This document shows positions 6,077 through 11,547 of a stretch of DNA of 11,547 bases, piece by piece (position 1 is the first letter of the stretch; each line of letters opens with the position of its first letter). The stretch comes from Anaerolineales bacterium. Lineage in GTDB: Bacteria; Chloroflexota; Anaerolineae; Anaerolineales; Villigracilaceae. Made by a program: the position numbers and the translations under genes. Below the pieces are notes generated by a model, which was given only the letters and a program-made list of their open reading frames with translations, was not told where the DNA came from and made no database searches. The stretch lies in NCBI GenBank assembly GCA_016789485.1, contig JAEURE010000051.1:1-11547 (forward strand). The letters run 5' to 3'.

Positions 6077-8485
6077 ATGCCCAAAAAAAAGGGTTCTGTT
6101 GCGCTGCCCCTCGAGAAAGATGAAATCATAAAGGATTACCGCCTTGCCTATCAAAGCAGGCAGGCTTCGCTTATCGGCAGAAGGGAAGTTCTCAGCGGCA
6201 AGGCAAAATTTGGTATTTTCGGCGATGGCAAGGAAATCGCCCAACTGGCCATTGCCCGTGCCTTCCGCAAAGGAGACTGGCGCTCTGGATATTACCGCGA
6301 TCAGACCTGGATGTTCATGCTTGGCGTGATGAGCATCCAGGAATTTTTTGCGCAGCTTTACGCGCACAGCGATGTTACCTACGATCCCGCCAGCGCAGGG
6401 CGTCAAATGAATGCACATTTCGCCTCGCGGAATTTATACCCCAACGGTTCGTGGCGCCCGCAAACCCAAATGTACAACACTGCGTCCGATGTTTCCCCAA
6501 CTGCCGCACAAATGCCGCGCGCCGTGGGGCTGGCGTATGCATCCGTTCTCTACCGAAAATTAATTGAACTGCGCGAGCTTAAGGATTTTTCACACAACGG
6601 CGAAGAAGTTACATTCGCAACCATTGGCAACGCATCTACAGCCGAAGGGCTGTTCTGGGAAGCGGTCAATGCCATTGGCGTGCTCAAAGCGCCAGCCATC
6701 ATCACCATCTACGATGATGGCTACGGCATCTCCGTCCCCAATCAATTTCAAATGGTCAAGGAAAATATTGGTTCATTACTTAAAGGATTTGAGCGTGACC
6801 CGCTGGCAACACCAGAACAGGTTCAAAATGGATATGACCATTACACCGTCCACGCCTGGGACTATCCCGCGCTTGTCGAAACCTATCTCAGCGCCGCCGA
6901 GATCGCGCGCGAATATCACATCCCCGCGCTGATCCATGTCATTGACGTGACTCAGCCACAAGGTCACAGCACGAGCGGGTCACACGAAAGATATAAAACT
7001 CCCGAACGACTCAAGTGGGAAGAAGAATTTGACGGACTCAAAAAAATGCGCGCGTGGATGATAGAGAACCGCGTCATTTCTGCGCCCGAGCTTGATGCCC
7101 TCGAAAAGGCAGACTACGAAACTGTGGAAGGATTCCGCAAAGCCGCCTGGGATGCTTATCTTTCCCCCATTACAGATGAACGCAACCAGGTCATGGACAT
7201 GTTCGATGAGATCGCCAGCTCATCGAGTCATGCATCAGAGTTGCGAATGCTCAAAGACCGACTGGCAAATCTCCCGTCGTACACGAGGCGCGACGTCCAT
7301 ATCGCCGCGCATGAAGCGTTGCGAATCCTGCGCGATGAAGCGCATCCCGCCAAGCAGGTTTTAGCCGCATGGAAAAATGAGAATGATAAAGTGAATCTGG
7401 AACGTTATGGCTCGCATCTATATTCAGGCACTGCGCTGAGAATAGACGAAGTCAAGCCTGTCTATTCTGATTCTTCAGCAACCATGTTCGGCTTCGAAGT
7501 AGTTAACGCTGCATTCGACGCCGCACTGGCACGCGAGCCGCGCCTGATTGCTTTTGGCGAAGATGTCGGCAAACTGGGTGATGTGAACCAGGGCTTCAAG
7601 GGGATGCAGGAAAAATATGGCGCCTATCGCGTAACGGATACGGGAATTCGAGAAGCCACAATTTTGGGACAAGCGATTGGACTGGCCATGCGCGGGTTAC
7701 ACCCGATCGCCGAGATCCAATACCTCGATTATGTCTTGTATGCGCTGCAAACAATGAGCGACGATCTGGCGACCTTACACTGGCGCACTGCAGGCGGACA
7801 AAAAGCACCTGTCATCATCCGCACGCGCGGGCATCGTCTTGAAGGCATTTGGCATTCAGGTTCGCTCATGTCTGGTATCTTGAATTTGGTGCGCGGCATG
7901 TATGTTTTGGTTCCACGTGATATGACCCATGCCGCGGGTTTTTACAATACGCTTTTGAAATCAGATGAACCTGCCATCGTTGTGGAGGTGCTGAATGGGT
8001 ATCGCGTCAAGGAACGTCTGCCCGATAACATCGCCGAAATGACTTTGCCGTTGGGACTTCCTGAAACCATCCGCGAAGGAAGAGACGTCACTATCGTCAC
8101 CTACGGCGCATGCTGCAGAATTGTCCTCGAAGCGGCGGAGAAATTAAGCAAAGCAGGCATCGAAGTTGAAGTGATGGACGTCCAATCGCTGATGCCGTTT
8201 GATATTCACGGCAAAATTGTCGAGTCACTAAAAAAGACATCGCGGGTTCTGTTTGTAGATGAGGACGTGCCAGGCGGAACAACCGCTTATATGATGCAGG
8301 AAGTCATCGAAAAGCAAGGTGGCTATTTCCATTTGGACTCCCCCGCCCGAACATTGTCTGCCAAGGCGCACCGTCCCGCCTATGGAAGTGACGGAGATTA
8401 CTGGTCGAAGCCGAATGTGGAAACAGTATTCGATGCAGTATACGAAATGATGAATGAGGTAGATCCATCTTTATCCGTTGTTTAA
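6077..8485 (+). CDS. 2-oxo acid dehydrogenase E1, fused alpha and beta subunits
   Basis: An 802-residue thiamine-diphosphate enzyme that decarboxylates a 2-oxo acid and passes the acyl group to lipoyl-E2. Residues ~20-330 match E1 alpha: GRQMNAHF, the ThDP motif GNASTAEG (N185) to YDDGYGIS (D213, D214, Y216), and the GHSTSGSHERY loop with H297. A helical linker (~330-465) leads to E1 beta from ~470: GEDVG with E495, the catalytic-region GIWHSGS with H593, and a C-terminal transketolase-like domain (ILNLVRG...VDEDVPGG). At the usual metal-ligand positions Asp is replaced by Asn and Asn by Asp. The same GNAS/DDG form occurs, as I recall, in other fused E1 proteins, so it is probably active. AGGAG at 6065-6069 supports the start. 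The E2 gene follows after 63 nt with no terminator. The substrate (branched-chain 2-oxo acids or pyruvate) cannot be decided from sequence. Confidence 0.93.
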   Translation: MPKKKGSVALPLEKDEIIKDYRLAYQSRQASLIGRREVLSGKAKFGIFGDGKEIAQLAIARAFRKGDWRSGYYRDQTWMFMLGVMSIQEFFAQLYAHSDVTYDPASAGRQMNAHFASRNLYPNGSWRPQTQMYNTASDVSPTAAQMPRAVGLAYASVLYRKLIELRELKDFSHNGEEVTFATIGNASTAEGLFWEAVNAIGVLKAPAIITIYDDGYGISVPNQFQMVKENIGSLLKGFERDPLATPEQVQNGYDHYTVHAWDYPALVETYLSAAEIAREYHIPALIHVIDVTQPQGHSTSGSHERYKTPERLKWEEEFDGLKKMRAWMIENRVISAPELDALEKADYETVEGFRKAAWDAYLSPITDERNQVMDMFDEIASSSSHASELRMLKDRLANLPSYTRRDVHIAAHEALRILRDEAHPAKQVLAAWKNENDKVNLERYGSHLYSGTALRIDEVKPVYSDSSATMFGFEVVNAAFDAALAREPRLIAFGEDVGKLGDVNQGFKGMQEKYGAYRVTDTGIREATILGQAIGLAMRGLHPIAEIQYLDYVLYALQTMSDDLATLHWRTAGGQKAPVIIRTRGHRLEGIWHSGSLMSGILNLVRGMYVLVPRDMTHAAGFYNTLLKSDEPAIVVEVLNGYRVKERLPDNIAEMTLPLGLPETIREGRDVTIVTYGACCRIVLEAAEKLSKAGIEVEVMDVQSLMPFDIHGKIVESLKKTSRVLFVDEDVPGGTTAYMMQEVIEKQGGYFHLDSPARTLSAKAHRPAYGSDGDYWSKPNVETVFDAVYEMMNEVDPSLSVV

Positions 8486-8548
8486 GTGATAGCGCTTATT
8501 AACACCCTGCCGCTAAGCACCAACCGATAACTATCAACTGGAGAATTT

Positions 8549-9754
8549 ATGGCAACAAAAGTTTTAGTTCCAAGACTCGGCGAAGGCGTGGATGAAGTTA
8601 CCGTTACAAAATGGCTCAAGCAGGTTGGCGATACCATTAATGAATTGGAACCGCTGCTTGAAGTCAATACCGACAAGGTGGATACCGAGATCCCTGCACC
8701 TGCTTCGGGCGTGATTTTGAGAATCGACATGCAGGAAGGTCAGGTCGGGAAGGTTGGAGAATTATTGGCGCTCATTGGGGTGGCGGGCGAAACAGTGGAT
8801 AGTGTTCAGTCGGCAGTGGTCAGTGAAAAATCTGCACAAGAAGCAACATCTGTCAAAGAACCCGCGGCTGCCCACCTCCCACCATCCACTACCTACGACC
8901 TCGGCTTCATCTCTCCTGTTGTGGCAAAGATCGCTGCCGAGCATGGTGTGGACCTGTCTCAAGTAAGCGGTACAGGCATGAGCGGGCGGATCACGAAGAA
9001 TGATGTACTGAATTATGTGCAAAGCGGGAAAAAGACTGCTAACAATAAACCGCAGGCTGTGGTCATGCCTGTTGCTGGCGATCAATTAATCAAACACACC
9101 ACCATGCGCAAATCCATTGCGCAACACATGGTTGAGTCAAAGCACACCTCTCCGCATGTGTTGACCGTTATGGAAGCAGACATGTCCTGCGTGACAAAGC
9201 ATCGTTCTGCGAACAAAGCCGCGTTTGAACGGGACGGAGTCAACCTGACCTTTACAGCCTACTTTATGATGGCTATCGTAGCCGGGCTGAAAGCCTATCC
9301 ACAGACCAATTCCTCGTGGACAGATGAAGGCTTGCTGGTTCATAAAAACATAAACATCGGCATGGCTGTTTCTCTTGGCGAAGACGGGCTGATCGTGCCA
9401 GTCATCAAAGATGCAGACAATTTATCTTTGCTGGCAATGGCTCGCTCGGTCAATGATCTGGCTACACGCTCCCGCAACAAGAAGTTACAACCCGATGATG
9501 TGAAGGGTGGAACGTTCACACTAACCAACCACGGCGTGAGCGGATCGTTATTCGCCTTTCCAGTGATTAATCAACCGCAGGCAGGTATCCTTGGAGTTGG
9601 TGCGATGCAGAAACGTGCGGTCGTCATTGATGATGCCATCGCAATCCGCCCGATGGTATATATGTCCTTCGTGTTCGATCACCGCATTCTTGATGGCGCG
9701 TCCGCGGACTGGTTCCTTGCAAAGGTCAAAGAGACGCTGGAAAACTGGGCATGA
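8549..9754 (+). CDS. Dihydrolipoamide acyltransferase (E2) of a 2-oxo acid dehydrogenase complex
   Basis: 401 residues with the standard E2 layout. The lipoyl domain is at ~1-78 with the lipoylated lysine K43 in NTDKVDTEIP. A linker follows, then a peripheral-subunit-binding domain at ~117-157 (ISPVVAKIAAEHGVDLSQVSGTG). The catalytic domain runs from ~172 to the end, with the active-site motif DHRILDG (H378, D382). It takes the acyl group from E1, transfers it to CoA, and forms the oligomeric core of the complex. There is one lipoyl domain only, as in many branched-chain and 2-oxoglutarate E2s. The start is supported by GGAG at 8540-8543, 5 nt before the ATG. It lies between the E1 gene and a methyltransferase whose start overlaps its stop. 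Whether the acyl group is acetyl or branched-chain is undetermined. Confidence 0.95.
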   Translation: MATKVLVPRLGEGVDEVTVTKWLKQVGDTINELEPLLEVNTDKVDTEIPAPASGVILRIDMQEGQVGKVGELLALIGVAGETVDSVQSAVVSEKSAQEATSVKEPAAAHLPPSTTYDLGFISPVVAKIAAEHGVDLSQVSGTGMSGRITKNDVLNYVQSGKKTANNKPQAVVMPVAGDQLIKHTTMRKSIAQHMVESKHTSPHVLTVMEADMSCVTKHRSANKAAFERDGVNLTFTAYFMMAIVAGLKAYPQTNSSWTDEGLLVHKNINIGMAVSLGEDGLIVPVIKDADNLSLLAMARSVNDLATRSRNKKLQPDDVKGGTFTLTNHGVSGSLFAFPVINQPQAGILGVGAMQKRAVVIDDAIAIRPMVYMSFVFDHRILDGASADWFLAKVKETLENWA

Positions 9755-10227
9755 GCGACGAGCATACAGACAGCCCAGAGATAAACAAGAACGTCCACCC
9801 GCCTTTTATAGCGTTGGTTTATCTTATCGCAGCGCTGATATTGCAAAAATTTATCCCAATTCCATTTGAGCCATCGGGTACAGCAAAAACGGCAGGACTT
9901 GGGCTGGCTTTCATTGGCGTTCTGTTTGGGTTAAGTGCGTTCATGGAATTTCGAAAAGTTCAAACCACTCTTGACCCGCACGGCTCGGTCAAGATCCTGG
10001 TGACGGACGGGATTTATCGCTTCACACGCAACCCGATCTACCTGGGATTCTTTCTAATGGTCATTGGCTTTCCGCTCAATTACGGCTCTTTATGGGGATT
10101 GGTTGCCGCGCCATTCTTTGCCGCAACTGTGAGTCGGTTGGTGATCCAGAAGGAAGAGGCTTATTTGGAGAAAAAATTCAAAGAACAATACACAAACTAT
10201 AGTTTAAGAGTGAGGCGCTGGCTCTAA
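9751..10227 (+). CDS. Membrane isoprenylcysteine-methyltransferase-like (ICMT/PEMT family) protein
   Basis: 158 residues with hydrophobic segments at ~18-35, 47-65, 96-110 and 113-130. The C-terminal signature of the ICMT/phospholipid-methyltransferase superfamily is present: GIYRFTRNPIYLG (87-99), then E135/E136 and FKEQYTNYSLRVRRW to the end. Members are S-adenosylmethionine-dependent methyltransferases in the membrane. Bacteria usually lack prenylated CaaX proteins, so the true acceptor (a lipid, isoprenoid or other small molecule) is unknown. The start codon overlaps the E2 stop as ATGA (9751-9754), so translation is coupled to E2. No strong ribosome site is visible. A small hairpin follows the stop. 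The family assignment is firm; the biological role is open. Confidence 0.88.
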   Translation: MSDEHTDSPEINKNVHPPFIALVYLIAALILQKFIPIPFEPSGTAKTAGLGLAFIGVLFGLSAFMEFRKVQTTLDPHGSVKILVTDGIYRFTRNPIYLGFFLMVIGFPLNYGSLWGLVAAPFFAATVSRLVIQKEEAYLEKKFKEQYTNYSLRVRRWL

Positions 10228-10234
10228 ATTCCAA

Positions 10235-10258
10235 AGGCGGTTTTCGCCGCCTATTTAT
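10235..10258 (+). terminator. Weak terminator after the methyltransferase gene
   Basis: AGGCGG (10235-10240) and CCGCCT (10247-10252) form a 6-bp GC-rich stem with a TTTTCG loop, followed by ATTTAT. The T-run is short, so some read-through into the hydrolase gene is likely. Confidence 0.5.
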
Positions 10259-10266
10259 TCTGCTCC

Positions 10267-10295
10267 TTGATTTAGAACATTTGTTTTAGTATAAT
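10267..10295 (+). promoter_or_regulatory. Sigma-70-type promoter for the hydrolase gene
   Basis: TTGATT (10267-10272), a 17-bp spacer, then a perfect TATAAT (10290-10295). Transcription would start near 10302, just before the ribosome site. The -10 box overlaps an in-frame ATG at 10294, which excludes that ATG as the start of the gene. Confidence 0.78.
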
Positions 10296-10317
10296 GAACT
10301 CAACCAAGGAGAGAGAC

Positions 10318-10986
10318 ATGTCGACAAACACATCTGAAATCCAATTGAATGTGAACGATAAAAAAGTCAATGCGTATCTTGCAAATGGCGGCGGGCCCGG
10401 CATTTTAGTCCTGCATGCCTGGTGGGGATTGAAACCGTTTTTCAAGCAGGTTTGTGACCGCCTTGCTGAGCAGGGATTTACCGTTCTTGCACCCGATCTG
10501 CGTGATGGAAAAATTGCAAAAACCATCGACGAGGCGAAAGAGTTGATGGAAAAAAGCGATGGTGAATTTATCGGCGCAACAGTGATGGCGGCAAAAGATT
10601 ATTTACGAGACCTGGTAAAAGGAAATAAGATCGGCGCAGTTGGGTTTTCCATGGGCGCGGCATGGGCGCTGGTCGCCGCGACATACAAACCCGAGCAATT
10701 TGGGGCGGTTGTTCTTTTCTACGGCAATGAAGGCGTGGACTATGGAAAAGTCACTGCCAAAGTGATGGGGCACTACAGTGATAACGATGAATGGGAACCG
10801 AACGAATTCGTGGATAATACATTCGCTGAATTTAAGAAAGCAGGCGTGGATGCGACGCTTCACATCTACCCGGGAGTTGCTCATTGGTTCATGGAAGATG
10901 ACCGCCCCGAATACGACTCCGCTGCCGCGCAGCTGGCATGGGATCGCACAATCAAGTTCCTAAAGATGTCATTGCGAACCGTGTAG
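10318..10986 (+). CDS. Dienelactone hydrolase family alpha/beta hydrolase
   Basis: 222 residues from the ATG at 10318. This start has AAGGAG (10306-10311) 6 nt upstream; the in-frame ATG at 10294 falls in the -10 box. The fold is alpha/beta hydrolase: ILVLHAWWGL (29-38) near the oxyanion site, the nucleophile elbow GFSMG with S111, the acid D157 in HYSDNDEWEP, and H189 in GVAHWFMEDDRPEYD. Classical dienelactone hydrolases use Cys at the elbow; here it is Ser, so an esterase-like activity on another substrate is likely. No signal peptide, so it is cytoplasmic. It has its own promoter and a downstream hairpin, and is probably a single-gene unit set between E2 and E3. The substrate is unknown. 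Confidence 0.92.
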   Translation: MSTNTSEIQLNVNDKKVNAYLANGGGPGILVLHAWWGLKPFFKQVCDRLAEQGFTVLAPDLRDGKIAKTIDEAKELMEKSDGEFIGATVMAAKDYLRDLVKGNKIGAVGFSMGAAWALVAATYKPEQFGAVVLFYGNEGVDYGKVTAKVMGHYSDNDEWEPNEFVDNTFAEFKKAGVDATLHIYPGVAHWFMEDDRPEYDSAAAQLAWDRTIKFLKMSLRTV

Positions 10987-10988
10987 AG

Positions 10989-11046
10989 CGAAGCAATCTC
11001 CTCGCCAAAGTTAGGATTGCTTCGGGCTAACGCCCTCGCAATGACA
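10989..11046. repeat. REP-like palindromic intergenic sequence
   Basis: CGAAGCAATC (10989-10998) pairs with GATTGCTTCG (11015-11024), a perfect 10-bp stem. An alternative, overlapping hairpin uses ATTGC (11016-11020) with GCAAT (11038-11042) and inner GGGC/GCCC (11024-11027, 11032-11035). The TTGCTTCGGGC...CTCGCAATGACA layout resembles dispersed palindromic repeats found between genes in many bacteria. A second copy was not found in this window, so repeat status is inference. Confidence 0.45.
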
Positions 11047-11068
11047 TGGAAAAGGTTAAGGGTATAAT
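11041..11068 (+). promoter_or_regulatory. Promoter for the E3 gene, inside a hairpin
   Basis: ATGACA (11041-11046), a 16-bp spacer, then a perfect TATAAT (11063-11068). Transcription would start near 11075, inside the 3' arm of the surrounding hairpin, so the E3 transcript itself cannot form that hairpin. The -35 is the last six bases of the REP-like sequence. Confidence 0.68.
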
Positions 11069-11088
11069 CCCCTTAACCTTTTTATTTT
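11050..11088 (+). terminator. Terminator of the hydrolase gene with TATAAT in its loop
   Basis: AAAAGGTTAAGGG (11050-11062) and CCCTTAACCTTTT (11070-11082) form a perfect 13-bp stem. The 7-nt loop is TATAATC, and the T-run TTTTTATTTT (11079-11088) overlaps the end of the 3' arm. It should stop transcripts arriving from the hydrolase gene, while the same DNA provides the -10 box for the next gene. Confidence 0.75.
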
Positions 11089-11103
11089 AGGAGAATATTT
11101 CTC

Positions 11104-11547
11104 ATGGCAGAAAATTTTGATGTCGTTGTGATCGGCGCAGGACCTGCGGGATATGTGGCCGCCATCCGTGCCGCGCAATTGAAACAGAAAGTAGCGATCG
11201 TGGACAAACAATGGATGGGCGGCGTGTGTTTGAACGTCGGTTGTATTCCATCCAAATCCCTGCTCAAAAATGCGGAAGTGGCTCACACCCTGCGCGAACG
11301 GGGCAAAGACTTTGGCTTCTCCTTCGACAATCTCAAACTGGATTACAGCGTGGCAGTCAAACGTTCGCGCCAGAATTCAGACCGATTGACCAAAGGCGTA
11401 GGCTTTTTGATGAAGAAGAACAATATCGCCGTTTTCATGGGCGAAGCGAAGTTCAAGGCATTCTGGGCGCACAGCCGGGCGGAAGAGAAGATCGCTTTCG
11501 AATCTTTCATGGACTTCGTGACCGGGTGGTTGAGGCGGTATCCGAAG
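11104..11547 (+). CDS. lpdA: Dihydrolipoamide dehydrogenase (E3) N-terminus, cut by the window edge; last ~30 codons look foreign
   Basis: 148 codons are open to the window edge. Residues 1-~117 are E3: the FAD-binding GAGPAG motif (11-16), the redox disulphide C42-LNVG-C47 followed by IPSK, and GVGFLMKKNNIAVFMGEAKF. E3 reoxidises dihydrolipoamide on E2 with NAD+, so it completes the E1-E2 set. From about residue 118 the text becomes FKAFWAHSRAEEKIAFESF...RRYPK, which does not continue an E3 (a Val/Gly-rich beta hairpin then ATGS is expected). It matches my memory of the TM0106-type RecB-like nuclease family instead. The frame stays open across the join at ~11446-11460. AGGAG at 11089-11093 is the ribosome site, 10 nt before the ATG. 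The E3 call is firm for the first ~350 bases only. Confidence 0.85.
   Translation, partial: MAENFDVVVIGAGPAGYVAAIRAAQLKQKVAIVDKQWMGGVCLNVGCIPSKSLLKNAEVAHTLRERGKDFGFSFDNLKLDYSVAVKRSRQNSDRLTKGVGFLMKKNNIAVFMGEAKFKAFWAHSRAEEKIAFESFMDFVTGWLRRYPK

Noticed and set aside
6023..6418. 131-codon minus-strand open frame over the start of E1
   Set aside because: It would overlap the E1 promoter and start; the E1 frame has a ribosome site and strong homology, this frame has neither.
10294..10317. Upstream in-frame start for the hydrolase
   Set aside because: This ATG overlaps the -10 box at 10290-10295, upstream of the likely transcription start; the ATG at 10318 has AAGGAG.
1..11547. CRISPR array, tRNA/rRNA, insertion sequence, toxin-antitoxin or phage module
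   Set aside because: No regularly spaced repeats, tRNA-like cloverleaf, transposase or phage-type protein was seen on either strand.

Overview
The window is 11.5 kb of bacterial DNA of moderate GC with closely packed genes. It probably comes from a Chloroflexota bacterium of the class Anaerolineae. This is inferred from the Pro/Thr-rich stalk of the lipoprotein, the fused E1 alpha/beta dehydrogenase, and the many-GAF SpoIIE-type phosphatase. No rRNA or other marker is present to confirm it.

Left third (1-5069), signalling. Two response-regulator genes run leftward: a compact Rcp1-like receiver (349-792) and, beyond it, a gene starting with another receiver that is cut by the window edge (1-342). 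Divergent from them, starting near an extended -10 promoter at 912-920, is a partner-switching operon. It encodes a STAS anti-sigma-factor antagonist (965-1300), an RsbW-type kinase/anti-sigma factor (1381-1791) and a 1090-residue RsbU-type phosphatase with about five GAF domains (1797-5069). The likely logic is that signals sensed by the GAF array control dephosphorylation of the STAS protein, which then sequesters the RsbW-like protein. The target sigma factor or other partner is not in the window. An inverted repeat lies between the divergent promoters, and two tandem hairpins separate the STAS and kinase genes.

Middle (5070-5976). A lipoprotein of unknown function (5230-5919) has a Pro/Ser/Thr-rich stalk and ends in a very strong terminator (5934-5976).

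Right half (5977-11547), 2-oxo acid dehydrogenase locus. An extended -10 promoter precedes a fused E1 alpha/beta subunit (6077-8485). Next come an E2 acyltransferase (8549-9754) and an ICMT-like membrane methyltransferase whose start overlaps the E2 stop (9751-10227). A dienelactone-hydrolase-family protein follows with its own consensus promoter (10318-10986). The last gene begins as E3, dihydrolipoamide dehydrogenase (11104 to the edge). E1, E2 and E3 together would oxidatively decarboxylate a 2-oxo acid (pyruvate or a branched-chain 2-oxo acid) to an acyl-CoA.

The most notable oddities are these. The last ~90 bases stop looking like E3 and instead resemble a RecB-like nuclease, in frame, which suggests an assembly chimera or a real fusion. 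A perfect 13-bp hairpin has the E3 gene's -10 box as its loop. The E1 carries Asn and Asp in swapped positions at its expected metal-ligand sites. I found no CRISPR array, tRNA, rRNA, insertion sequence or clear phage gene, and no defence system.
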